From: an uncultured Eggerthellaceae bacterium
Lineage (GTDB): Bacteria; Actinomycetota; Coriobacteriia; Coriobacteriales; Eggerthellaceae
DNA: 24,432 bases
NCBI GenBank assembly: GCA_946618265.1
Contig: CAMOLA010000035.1
Location: 1 to 24,432 of the forward strand
Direction of reading: 5' to 3'
Part shown: one piece after another, positions 13,132-20,937 of the stretch
Layout of the letters: each line of letters opens with the position of its first letter
Numbering within the stretch: position 1 is the first letter of the stretch
Position numbers and translations under genes: made by a program
The notes under the pieces: model-generated
The model's input: only the letters and a program-made list of their open reading frames with translations
The model's database searches: none
What the model was told of the DNA's origin: nothing

Positions 13132-13833
13132 CTACTCGAGCTCGAACAGTTCGCGAGCGTCTTGTCCGCTGATGCTTGTCCGAGCGGCACAGTCTTCGTC
13201 AGTCATGAGGTAGCGTGCTGCGTTCTCCATGTCGACGAAGGAGTTGCCCATGTTGGTGACGATTAGGCGAACTGCTTCGTTGTCGACCATGGGGCTGTTA
13301 GCGTTCTGGTACTGATTCATGGCGACGCGGACGAATTCCGCACGCTCCTCGTCGTCGAGGGGGGCGAATTCATGGCGGTCGAATTCGTTCAGGGCGTCGA
13401 GCGCTTCGCCGAGAGCAAGCTCACTAAACGGAACGTCCGACATTATGAATGTACTGCCGCCGATGAGGTTGCGCTGAGCGATCATGAGGTCAAGTAATTG
13501 AGCGCCCTTCTCGTGAGATAACAGTGGCACCAAATCGTCGATGATGACGATGGGGGCGTTGCCCAGCCGCTCGAAGAACGAGTCGTCGGCCTCGAACTGA
13601 AGCGCTATGGCGATGTCGGCGCCCGAGCATGCGAACACGGTTTCTTGCATCATTTCCGATTGCGCGGGCGCACTGTTTGCGACGCTGCGCACGAACGTGC
13701 TCTTGCTGGAATGCTTGGGTCCGTACACGAACAGTTTCACCGGTTTCGGGAACGGTTGAGCCAGGCTGTCGAGCGCTTCGAAGACAGCAGCGTTGCGCTT
13801 GCTCCTGACGTATGACTCCAACGATTCTTTCAC
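13132..13833 (-). CDS. DnaA/Hda-like AAA+ ATPase with altered P-loop
   Basis: This 233-residue protein starts at GTG (13833-13831) behind GAGGGG. It aligns by eye with the central AAA+ domain of DnaA and Hda: VKLFVYGPKHSSKSTFVRSV (P-loop, ~33-51), APIVIIDDLVPL (Walker B, ~93-104), STFIMSDVPFSEL (sensor 1, ~127-139) and an arginine-rich lid. There is no DNA-binding domain IV. The P-loop reads GPKHSSKS, with Ser in place of the last Gly of GxxxxGK(S/T), so nucleotide binding may be altered. It leads an operon with a Cys-less thioredoxin-fold protein and a zinc ribbon. The upstream region carries the motif shared with the luxR/oxidoreductase intergenic region. A role in replication control is not implied by the context. 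Confidence 0.75.
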   Translation of the reverse strand: MKESLESYVRSKRNAAVFEALDSLAQPFPKPVKLFVYGPKHSSKSTFVRSVANSAPAQSEMMQETVFACSGADIAIALQFEADDSFFERLGNAPIVIIDDLVPLLSHEKGAQLLDLMIAQRNLIGGSTFIMSDVPFSELALGEALDALNEFDRHEFAPLDDEERAEFVRVAMNQYQNANSPMVDNEAVRLIVTNMGNSFVDMENAARYLMTDEDCAARTSISGQDARELFELE

Positions 13834-13886
13834 GGTTAAACCCCCTCAGCTGTTTTCCGTTGGCCAGTTTTATAGCGCAAACGAGG

Positions 13887-13911
13887 GGTAAACCAGGGTA
13901 ACCGAGAGTAT
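13887..13911 (-). promoter_or_regulatory. Putative LuxR operator and promoter upstream of the ATPase operon
   Basis: On the minus strand ATACTCTCGGTTACCC (13911-13896) is followed by GTTTACC ten bases on (13893-13887). It matches 15753-15777 with one mismatch over 16 bp, in the same orientation relative to the downstream gene. A TATAAA (plus 13874-13869) lies at -10 distance with no good -35, as in an activator-dependent promoter. The ATPase GTG is 53 bp beyond the second repeat. Confidence 0.55.
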
Positions 13912-14000
13912 TACCTTGCCAGAATCGGCAGGTCAGATAGTATGCTTTGTGATCGTATGCCGCCTTGTTGGCTGGTTATCGCGCTCGAGGGAGCCGCTTG

Positions 14001-15662
14001 CTACCAAGACGCCGCATCGATGCTGCGCGTTTTCACCGAGCGAAGCGCTTCCTCGCCTCCGGCGTCTTTTTCGGCGGCCAGACGTTGTTGCTCGGCCCAT
14101 TGGTCCATGAGGTCCGGTTTGCTCTTGGAGTCGGCTTCGTCGTCGAGCGATGTTTTCAAGACCATGGTGATGAGGTCTTGCTGGTTGTGTACCCCGAGTT
14201 TGCGGTAAATCTGATGGCACTGCTTCTTTACCGTGCCTTCCGACAGGTACAGGCGTCCCATGATGTACTTGGCGTTGCGCCCGCGCGAAAGAGCGTCGAA
14301 AATCTCGGTTTGCCTCTCGGTCAGCTCGTACGCTTCGGCGACCCGGGCCATCTTTTCATGCCAAGGATCGACGTACACGGTCATGATGCTGGGTTCTTTC
14401 TGCTCGGGCTCTTTTCCGGGCTTTTCGTATGCTCCGATGAATAGCTGCACCGCGAACGCAAACAGCACAGCCGTGCATCCCAGGAACACATATATAGGCG
14501 CGCTTTCGAAGCCGAACAGCGTTGCGATAACGTAGAGGCCGACAAATCCTATGCCTGTGGCGAGGGTATTGCACCCGTGGCGCATGCCGAGGTAGAAGAC
14601 GTCGCTGAGCGTTTCGTCTTTTCTCTGAGACGCTTGCACTATGGCGTTGTTCAACATGTCGGCGATGATCAGCCCGATGGCGAATAAGGCCAAGACGCCC
14701 CTCCAGCCGCCAGGTGCCAAGATGACAAACACGAGGAGCAACATGACTGCGATGCTGGTGAAGCTGCGGAATTGCGCCTGCGACAACATAATGCTCGTGC
14801 GCTGGTAGATGTTCACCCACGCATACGCGATGAGATATGCTCCACCGGCGATTATCACGCTTATTGTCGTGTCGCACGAAAACACGAGTATGCCGTAGGC
14901 GACGCCGGAGACGAGGTGCGTCGACGCGGAATAGAACATCCTTTTCCAAGGCAGGTTCCGCGACAGCATTTCGTGGCGTTTCACATAATGCCAATTGAGT
15001 GCCATTTCTGACATCGATGGGGCGAACAGCGCATACGATATGCACAGCAGGGCACTGGGTAGGAAGCTTATGGCGATGGCGTCGAGCAAGGCGCATGTGG
15101 CAAGAAGCACGGCGCATGCAAGCGCGGCGGAGACCATGGCCTTCGCTCGCAGCGTCTTGTTCACCATGCTAAGTCGCCACAAGATGATGATCACCGAATA
15201 AGAAATTGCCAGCGTAACGACGCTGATCAACCGCCCGTGCAGGACGAACGAGGCCAGGGCGAAGGCGGCCCCGGTGGCCCACGCGTATTTAATCTTGCGC
15301 GTCGTGTCGACGAAATCGGACAGCGCAGCGGTGGCAAACCCGAAGACGATGCATATGGCCAGGCAAACGCAGAGCGGAATCAGTATGGAAAGCTGCCCGA
15401 ACGCCGTCTGAACCGCTGGAGGCAAAAGCGCAAGGAAGTCGGGATCGACGAAAACCCCGGCAACCAACATGAAAGGCAGCCAGGCGATCGCGGCTGCAAA
15501 CCCGAACATCTCACATATATGTGTTGCAAAGTTTCCGAGCGGTTCGTCCTCCGGTTGGCGTAGGGGTTCCCCTGAAGCACTCTCGCCTTCGCTCGACATG
15601 GGCGAGACGCCTTCGTCATGGTTTTGCCACGCCGATGATGCCTCTATCCCCTCTGTACGCAT
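14001..15662 (-). CDS. Membrane-embedded LuxR-family transcription regulator
   Basis: This 553-residue protein has about twelve hydrophobic spans (residues ~45-425) joined to a cytoplasmic LuxR-type helix-turn-helix near 443-502. The motif is complete: ELTERQTEIFDALSRGRNAK, YIMGRLYLSEGTVKKQCHQI, YRKLGVHNQQDLITMV. A 50-residue charged tail follows. The ATG at 15662 has GGGGGAG at ideal spacing; the extra 20 upstream codons lack a site. Regulators of this shape are common in Eggerthellaceae next to molybdopterin oxidoreductases and probably sense a small molecule through the membrane part. It is divergent from the oxidoreductase operon, and a likely operator lies between them. The ligand is unknown. 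Confidence 0.88.
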   Translation of the reverse strand: MRTEGIEASSAWQNHDEGVSPMSSEGESASGEPLRQPEDEPLGNFATHICEMFGFAAAIAWLPFMLVAGVFVDPDFLALLPPAVQTAFGQLSILIPLCVCLAICIVFGFATAALSDFVDTTRKIKYAWATGAAFALASFVLHGRLISVVTLAISYSVIIILWRLSMVNKTLRAKAMVSAALACAVLLATCALLDAIAISFLPSALLCISYALFAPSMSEMALNWHYVKRHEMLSRNLPWKRMFYSASTHLVSGVAYGILVFSCDTTISVIIAGGAYLIAYAWVNIYQRTSIMLSQAQFRSFTSIAVMLLLVFVILAPGGWRGVLALFAIGLIIADMLNNAIVQASQRKDETLSDVFYLGMRHGCNTLATGIGFVGLYVIATLFGFESAPIYVFLGCTAVLFAFAVQLFIGAYEKPGKEPEQKEPSIMTVYVDPWHEKMARVAEAYELTERQTEIFDALSRGRNAKYIMGRLYLSEGTVKKQCHQIYRKLGVHNQQDLITMVLKTSLDDEADSKSKPDLMDQWAEQQRLAAEKDAGGEEALRSVKTRSIDAASW

Positions 15663-15752
15663 AAAACCAACTCCCCCAAATCGGCACGCGTTGCGAAAAC
15701 CGCTCGAAACCCAGTAAAGCATACGGGCAGAACGCGGGCAAAAGCACGAAGC

Positions 15753-15777
15753 ATACTCACGGTTACCCCCGATAACC
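15753..15777 (+). promoter_or_regulatory. Putative LuxR operator in the luxR/oxidoreductase intergenic region
   Basis: ATACTCACGGTTACCC (15753-15768) is followed ten bases on by GATAACC (15771-15777). It pairs with the site at 13887-13911 (one mismatch in 16). It lies 90 bp before the luxR ATG and about 180 bp before the oxidoreductase ATG, so it could serve autoregulation and activation. A 7-bp hairpin (GCCAAAC/GTTTGGC, 15857-15876) lies further down in the oxidoreductase leader. Confidence 0.55.
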
Positions 15778-15957
15778 TTGTCAAACGATAGCCTTGGGAG
15801 CGTCGAAATATCGAAGAGCTATGCCTTTGACGAGTTCGCGTAATGAGAAGGATAGCGCCAAACATGGGGGTTTGGCAACCGACTCGATCAGTATTCGGAG
15901 AAGCATGCGATTCGTTCGGCGGAGAGACGAGTTGGAGAAATCGAGAGGAGAGAGCGA

Positions 15958-18405
15958 ATGGCTGACTACAAAGAATTTCTCGACAGCATCAACCGCGAGG
16001 CGTACCACGCGGGCGAGTATCAGTGGGAGGAGGACGGCTACACCGTCACCCGTACCTACCATTACTCGCCTCCGGGATGCCACACGTCTTGCGGCCTTCT
16101 TTACTATGTGAAGGACAACAAGGTCGAGTGGGTCGAGGGCGACCCGCTGGATCCGTGCGCAAACGGCCACCTGTGCATGCGCTGCCTGAACCGCGTCGAG
16201 GCGTTCAACCATCCCGATCGTCTGAAGTACCCCATGAAGCGCGATCGCAAGTACCGTGGTGACGTGACCAAGTTCGAGCGCATTTCCTGGGACGAGGCCT
16301 ATGACATCATCGAGAAGGAAGTAAAGCAGGTTTGGGAAGACTACGGCCCCGAGTCCATCATGTGCACCAAGGGCACTGCCCGCTGCACCGTGTGGCAGCT
16401 GCACTACTTCTTCCAGGCTGCGTTCAAGACCGCCAACGTCGCGCACATCGGCTTCACCGGCTATGCTTGCTACCTGCCGCGTACCTGCGGCACCATCGCC
16501 CCGATGGGCGACTTCCCGATCGTCGACGCTTCCCAGCAGTTCGAGGATCGCTACATCAACCCGTCCTTCCGCCCGCCTGAGGTTCTGGTCATGTGGGGCA
16601 ACGAGCCGCTGGCCTCCAACGCCGACGGTTACTATGGCCACTGGCTGGTTCAGTGCGTCCAGATGGGCACGCGCATCATCTCCATCGACCCGCGTCTGAC
16701 GTGGTGGGGCGCCCGCGCCGATTACTGGCTGCCCGTCCGTCCTGGCACCGACGCGGCTCTCGCTTGCGCATGGCTCAACATCATCATCAACGAAGACCTG
16801 TACGATCACGAGTTCGTCGAGAAGTGGACGACCGGTTTCGACACCATCAAGGAGCACGTCCAGGAGTGGACGCCTGAGCGCGCTGCCGAGATCTGCGAGC
16901 TTCCGGTTGAGGACATCATCGGTTCCGCCCGCATGTTCGCCGCTGGCAACAACTCCGCCATTCAGTGGGGTCTCGCCATGGACCAGCAGATGAGCGCCAT
17001 GGCTCTGAACCTTGCCTGCGTGGACCTCATGGCCATCTGCGGCAACGTCGACGTCCCCGGCGGTTGGATCCTCGTGCACAACGCCTTCAACGTCTCCCGC
17101 GGCTCCGACAACGGCGTCAAGTGGGTTGACCCCGAGGCTGCCAAGAAGAAGGCGACCATGCACTACGTCTTCAACACCGACGGCGAGGACTTCATCCATC
17201 AGGCTGCTTCCGAGGCCCTCATGCACTGCATGGAGACCGGCGAGCCTTACCCGATCAAGATTTGGTATGCGCAGTCGACCAACGAGCTGGCTTGCGCCGC
17301 CATGGACTCCCCGCGCGTGTACAAGGCCCTGAACGACATTCCGTTCATCGCTTACGCCGACCCGTTCATGACTCCGACGGCCGTCGCCCTGGCAGACGTT
17401 CTCATGCCTGTCGCAATGAGCTGCGAGCGCAACTCCGCTCGTTCGTGGTGGACGCCTGTCCGCTCGCTGTCCAAGGTCACGAGCTACTACGAGGCCAAGT
17501 CCGACGAGGAGATCATCGTCGAGCTCGGCAAGCGCCTGAACCCGCCGGCGTTCCCGTGGGACACCGCCGAGGACTTCGTCAACTGGTTCCTGACCCCGTC
17601 CGCCGGCCTGGCTTCCTTCGGCACCAAGGCTTCCGCGAACAACCAGCTCGACCAAGAGCGCTGGGAAGGCGAAGAGTTCCCGTATGCTGGCAACCTCAAG
17701 GCTCTGCAAGAGGCTGGCGGCCATGCATACGACCAGTTCAACGCTACTTATAAGAAGTACGAGAAGGGCATGCTGCGTCCTGATGGCCAGCCTGGCTTCT
17801 CCACCCCGACCGGCCGCATCGAGCTTTCGCCGTTCACCTACAAGGTTTGGGGCCTCACTCCGTGGCCGTTCCACGTAGAGCCGAAGGTCAGCCCGGTTAC
17901 CGCTCCGAAGATGTTCAAGGAGTACCCGTTGATCCTGACCGGCGGCGGCCGTTCCTTCGAGTTCTTCCACTCCGAGGACCGTCAAGAGCCGACCATGCGC
18001 GAGTTCCACAAGTGGCCGCTGCTCACCATTCATCCGAAGGATGCTGAGAAGTACGGCATCACCAATGGTGAGTGGACTTGGGTCGAGTCCGACCGCGGCC
18101 GTTTCCGCCAGGTCGCCTATGTATGCGAGAAGGTCAAGGAAGGCGTCGTGCATGCCGAGCATGCATGGTGGTTCCCCGAGCAGGAAGCATCTGCTCCCAA
18201 CCTGTTCGGCACGTTCGATTCGAACCTGAACAACCTCACGCGTTGCTACGAAGCTGGCGAAGGTGGCGTTGGCTCGTCCATCAAGGCCATGCTGTGCAAG
18301 ATTTACCCCTACAAGGAAGGCGACGAGATGCCCTCCGAGGTCGTAGCGCGCAGCTGGGGCTGGAACGAAATTGTTCCCGGTTCCGATGATTACGAAGTCG
18401 AATAA
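15958..18405 (+). CDS. Molybdopterin-dependent oxidoreductase, catalytic subunit
   Basis: This 815-residue protein belongs to the DMSO-reductase superfamily (Mo/W bis-MGD). The N-terminal Fe-S motif is SPPGCHTSCGLLYYV ... CANGHLC, with Cys41, Cys45 and Cys73. The first Cys of the usual CxxCxxxC is replaced by Ser/Pro, a form I associate with transhydroxylase-like and catechol-dehydroxylase-like members in Eggerthellaceae. Cys171 in GFTGYACYLPRTCG is a plausible metal ligand. Later stretches (MWGNEPLASNADGYYG, DPRLTWWGARADYWLPVRPG) bind the pterin. No Tat signal is seen, so the enzyme is probably cytoplasmic. GGAGAG precedes the ATG. A 4Fe-4S partner follows after 32 nt. The substrate is unknown; a hydroxylated aromatic or organic acid is a guess from neighbours. 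Confidence 0.88.
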   Translation: MADYKEFLDSINREAYHAGEYQWEEDGYTVTRTYHYSPPGCHTSCGLLYYVKDNKVEWVEGDPLDPCANGHLCMRCLNRVEAFNHPDRLKYPMKRDRKYRGDVTKFERISWDEAYDIIEKEVKQVWEDYGPESIMCTKGTARCTVWQLHYFFQAAFKTANVAHIGFTGYACYLPRTCGTIAPMGDFPIVDASQQFEDRYINPSFRPPEVLVMWGNEPLASNADGYYGHWLVQCVQMGTRIISIDPRLTWWGARADYWLPVRPGTDAALACAWLNIIINEDLYDHEFVEKWTTGFDTIKEHVQEWTPERAAEICELPVEDIIGSARMFAAGNNSAIQWGLAMDQQMSAMALNLACVDLMAICGNVDVPGGWILVHNAFNVSRGSDNGVKWVDPEAAKKKATMHYVFNTDGEDFIHQAASEALMHCMETGEPYPIKIWYAQSTNELACAAMDSPRVYKALNDIPFIAYADPFMTPTAVALADVLMPVAMSCERNSARSWWTPVRSLSKVTSYYEAKSDEEIIVELGKRLNPPAFPWDTAEDFVNWFLTPSAGLASFGTKASANNQLDQERWEGEEFPYAGNLKALQEAGGHAYDQFNATYKKYEKGMLRPDGQPGFSTPTGRIELSPFTYKVWGLTPWPFHVEPKVSPVTAPKMFKEYPLILTGGGRSFEFFHSEDRQEPTMREFHKWPLLTIHPKDAEKYGITNGEWTWVESDRGRFRQVAYVCEKVKEGVVHAEHAWWFPEQEASAPNLFGTFDSNLNNLTRCYEAGEGGVGSSIKAMLCKIYPYKEGDEMPSEVVARSWGWNEIVPGSDDYEVE

Positions 18406-18437
18406 ATCCGAGAGAAAGAGATAGGGGGTAAGTACTC

Positions 18438-18794
18438 ATGAAGGGAATTCTGATCAACAACGAGTTCTGCACCGGTTGCCATAGCTGTGAGGTCGCGTGC
18501 AAGAAGTACCTGAAGCTTCCCGAAGGTGAGTATGGCATCAAGCTCACCGAGATTATGCCTCATCCGTACGAGGGCAAGACCGGCGTAGATCGCTGGGAGT
18601 GGACCTGGACGCCCATTCTGACCAAGGCCTGCAACATGTGCGAGGACCGCGTGGAAAAGGGCAAAATGCCGATGTGCGTGCAGCACTGCCAGGCATGGTG
18701 CATGTACCACGGCGAGGTCGAGGATCTGGTCAAGAAGATGGACGGCAAGACCCGCTGGACGCTGCTGACCGCCCGCGGCATCGCGAAGGACTAA
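18438..18794 (+). CDS. 4Fe-4S electron-transfer subunit of the oxidoreductase
   Basis: This 118-residue ferredoxin-like protein has one CxxCxxCxxxC set at Cys11, 14, 17 and 21 (FCTGCHSCEVACKK). A second set follows at Cys65, 68, 80, 84 and 88 (ACNMCEDRVEKGKMPMCVQH, then CQAWC), giving two predicted 4Fe-4S clusters. It is shorter than DmsB-type subunits (about 200 residues, four clusters). It follows the catalytic gene in the same direction, with a GGGGG site nine bases before the ATG. It probably delivers electrons to the molybdenum site in the cytoplasm from a soluble donor, since no membrane anchor subunit is encoded nearby. A hairpin terminator follows. Confidence 0.88.
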   Translation: MKGILINNEFCTGCHSCEVACKKYLKLPEGEYGIKLTEIMPHPYEGKTGVDRWEWTWTPILTKACNMCEDRVEKGKMPMCVQHCQAWCMYHGEVEDLVKKMDGKTRWTLLTARGIAKD

Positions 18795-18827
18795 TGCCGA
18801 CAGCGCTAGCGTCTTAGACGAACGTAC

Positions 18828-18862
18828 AGGGCGGAACGCCTCCGAAAGAGGCGTTTCGCCCT
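18828..18862 (+). terminator. Hairpin after the 4Fe-4S subunit gene
   Basis: AGGGCGGAACGCCTC (18828-18842) and GAGGCGTTTCGCCCT (18848-18862) pair over 15 bp with one G-U and a CGAAA loop. The T tail is weak (TATCG), so it may only partly stop transcription into the zinc-ribbon and carrier genes. Confidence 0.65.
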
Positions 18863-18901
18863 TATCGTGCGATTCCGATTAATCAGAAGGAGGTTGTTCT
18901 C

Positions 18902-19174
18902 ATGTGCTTCAGACCTACAAGCCTAACGCTCACCAAGACTTGCCCCGATTGCGGCACGAAGTCGGATGCGACTATTTTCACGTGCCCCAAGTGCGGCCGG
19001 GACTTGGCGAACGTTGAGCCCGACATGCCCGATGCGAACGCACCTGGCATGCCCGGCGTGGTATTCGATCCGTCCGACATCGGCAAGCCCGCTGGAGCTC
19101 CCGCGGCTCCGAAGGCCCCTGCAGCCCCTAAGGCTCCGGGTGCCCCGAAGCCTCCGGCAGCTCCGGGCGCGTAA
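18902..19174 (+). CDS. Zinc-ribbon protein with Pro/Ala-rich tail
   Basis: This 90-residue protein starts MCFRPTSLTLTKTCPDCGTK with CPDCG and CPKCG (zinc ribbon, about 14-35). A linker follows (residues 36-65, Pro-, Asp- and Gly-rich), then a low-complexity tail of repeated A-P-K units (GAPAAPKAPAAPKAPGAPKP). An excellent AAGGAGG site precedes the ATG. It lies between the oxidoreductase pair and an MFS carrier. The ribbon is intact and the tail looks like an extended or protein-binding arm. Function unknown; it is one of three such small zinc-ribbon genes here. Confidence 0.75.
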   Translation: MCFRPTSLTLTKTCPDCGTKSDATIFTCPKCGRDLANVEPDMPDANAPGMPGVVFDPSDIGKPAGAPAAPKAPAAPKAPGAPKPPAAPGA

Positions 19175-19241
19175 ACAAAACACAAGGCGACGCAGTGCGT
19201 TTGTGCGCGCTGCATCGCATTTCGAGAGGAGAGGAAACAAA

Positions 19242-20522
19242 ATGGCAGGTAAAGGGGTATCCCGCCGAGCAATTATCGCTACCATCGGTTGTTGTTTGCA
19301 GGTGTTCTGCACCGCTGCGGCGTTCTGGGCTTGCAACGTGTTGCTGCCCGAGATGATCCACAACCCGGCCCTGGGCATGACGTCCAAGGCAATGGCGTCG
19401 CCGCACACCGCTTTGCAGTGCGCGTCCGCAATGGTGTTTGGCATCTTCGGCGGCCGCATCATCGGCAAGTTGACGCCGAAGTGGGCAATGTTCACTGGCG
19501 GCATCGTGTCCCTGGCTTACGTTCTGGGCATCGGCTTCATCGAGAGCTATCCGCTCTGGACCGCTTGGGGCGCCGTCGCGGGTTACGCCATGGCAATCGG
19601 CACGCTGTCTTCCGTTGCGGGGTTGATGCAGGAGAACTACGGCGGCAAGTCGCAGGGCATCTTCGCCTCGATTACGGGTGTTCAGACGCTCATCATCGCC
19701 GGTTGGATCTTCGTCCAGGGCTTCCTGCTGCGCACCGGCTTCGACTATCATCAGATCTGCGGCATCTGCGCCGTTATCGTCGTGTGCGGCCTTGTCATCA
19801 ACTTGTTGATGATCAAGCCCCCGAGCGCAGAAGAGCGTGCCGAGATCATGAAGGATACCGAGCACGGTGAAGCCGACATCACCGAGGTCGGCCTGACCCC
19901 GCAAGAGGCCATGAAGACCCCCGTGTTCTGGATTTACATCATTGCCATGATGTGCGGCGCAATCATCGCCGGCGCGTTCACGCACTACAGCACCTTGTTC
20001 TTCACCACGTTCGGCATGGACACCGGCATGGCTTCGTACCTGGTTGGCTTCCTGAGCATCTTCGGTGCCATCCATGGTCTGTACCTGGGCTTCTTCCAGC
20101 GCAAGTTCGGTTCGCGCGCATTCCTGTTCCTGCTGTACGGCGGCATCATCGTCGGCTTCGCGATTCTGTTTATCTGGGCCGGTGCCCAGGTGCTTTGGAT
20201 CGCGGTCGTCGGCTTGTTCTTCTGCGCGTTCCTGCGCAACATCATGGCAACGCCGATGATTGTTATGACCGACCTGTTCGGCCGCAAGGCTTATGTCGGC
20301 CTCAGCTCGTTCGGTCAGGCAGCGTACAACGCCGGCATGATGATCTCCATGGTCGTAAGCACCATCGTGCTCGACGCATTGGGCGGCATCGGCTGCATCT
20401 TCTACCTTATCGCCGTGGCGGCGGTGTCTCTGGTTCTGTATAACATTTGCCTGAGCATGTCGCCGATGAAGAAGATTCGCGCCGAGGAAGCTGCTCGCAT
20501 GAAAGCTGCTGAGCAGCAGTAA
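19242..20522 (+). CDS. MFS transporter, oxalate/formate antiporter-like
   Basis: This 426-residue carrier has about twelve spans and a central cytoplasmic loop (PSAEERAEIMKDTEHGEADI). The ATG at 19242 is chosen because GAGAGGAGAGGAAAC lies just upstream and the protein then begins MAGKGVSRRAIIATIGCCLQ. An upstream open frame crosses the zinc-ribbon gene and is false. The stretch NYGGKSQGIFASITGVQ and the pattern of spans resemble oxalate/formate-type MFS antiporters of anaerobes. It probably moves an organic anion connected with the oxidoreductase. Substrate and direction are not known. Confidence 0.82.
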   Translation: MAGKGVSRRAIIATIGCCLQVFCTAAAFWACNVLLPEMIHNPALGMTSKAMASPHTALQCASAMVFGIFGGRIIGKLTPKWAMFTGGIVSLAYVLGIGFIESYPLWTAWGAVAGYAMAIGTLSSVAGLMQENYGGKSQGIFASITGVQTLIIAGWIFVQGFLLRTGFDYHQICGICAVIVVCGLVINLLMIKPPSAEERAEIMKDTEHGEADITEVGLTPQEAMKTPVFWIYIIAMMCGAIIAGAFTHYSTLFFTTFGMDTGMASYLVGFLSIFGAIHGLYLGFFQRKFGSRAFLFLLYGGIIVGFAILFIWAGAQVLWIAVVGLFFCAFLRNIMATPMIVMTDLFGRKAYVGLSSFGQAAYNAGMMISMVVSTIVLDALGGIGCIFYLIAVAAVSLVLYNICLSMSPMKKIRAEEAARMKAAEQQ

Positions 20523-20547
20523 ACACTTCGTTGATGGGGGGCACATC

Positions 20548-20826
20548 ATGAGCGGCTTCGGTGGGTTCTCGAAGGACAATCCGTTCTTCAAGAAGTATGC
20601 TCGCTTGCCGCAGGCGAACCCGGAGGAGACGGCGCATTGCGCCGCATGCGGACAACGCTTGCTGCAACGCACGAGGACATGTCCCAAGTGCGGAAGCGCG
20701 ATTGATGACGAGACGTTCGAGCGGATTCCACGTGTACGCGACTATGCGTTTGCGGTATTAGCCGTCGTCGCGGTATGGGCGGTTGTGCTGTTCGGCGTCT
20801 TCCAAATCATCAACAAAGCAGGTTAA
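20548..20826 (+). CDS. Membrane-anchored zinc-ribbon protein
   Basis: This 92-residue protein has a cytoplasmic zinc ribbon (HCAACGQRLLQRTRTCPKCG, about 30-50) and one C-terminal membrane span (VRDYAFAVLAVVAVWAVVLF, then GVFQII). Its ATG has a GGGGGG site 25 nt after the MFS stop, so it is in the same transcript. A terminator follows. With its tail in the membrane it could contact the adjacent MFS carriers; that is inference. No known family was recognised. Confidence 0.75.
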   Translation: MSGFGGFSKDNPFFKKYARLPQANPEETAHCAACGQRLLQRTRTCPKCGSAIDDETFERIPRVRDYAFAVLAVVAVWAVVLFGVFQIINKAG

Positions 20827-20832
20827 TCGAAT

Positions 20833-20867
20833 GACCCGGGCAGGTGACAGGTTCGTCTGCTCGGGTC
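20833..20867 (+). terminator. Hairpin after the membrane zinc-ribbon gene
   Basis: GACCCGGGCAG (20833-20843) and CTGCTCGGGTC (20857-20867) pair over 11 bp with one G-U and a 13-nt loop, followed by TTCTTGG. It separates the first carrier unit from the second MFS/PrpD unit. Confidence 0.65.
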
Positions 20868-20937
20868 TTCTTGGTGTTACTGCGCCCTGAACACAGGGTG
20901 TTGCGGTTTATTGCTCTGTTCTGGCAGGAGGGAGAGA

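Noticed and set aside
15781..18162. A 793-codon open frame on the minus strand, antisense to the molybdopterin oxidoreductase
   Set aside because: It mirrors the codon bias of the real gene, has no ribosome site or recognisable domain, and the plus-strand protein is clearly homologous to a known family.
19128..20687. A 519-codon minus-strand frame over the first MFS gene
   Set aside because: It is a high-GC shadow; its His/Asp-rich, low-hydrophobicity composition is typical of antisense frames, while the plus strand has twelve spans and a ribosome site.
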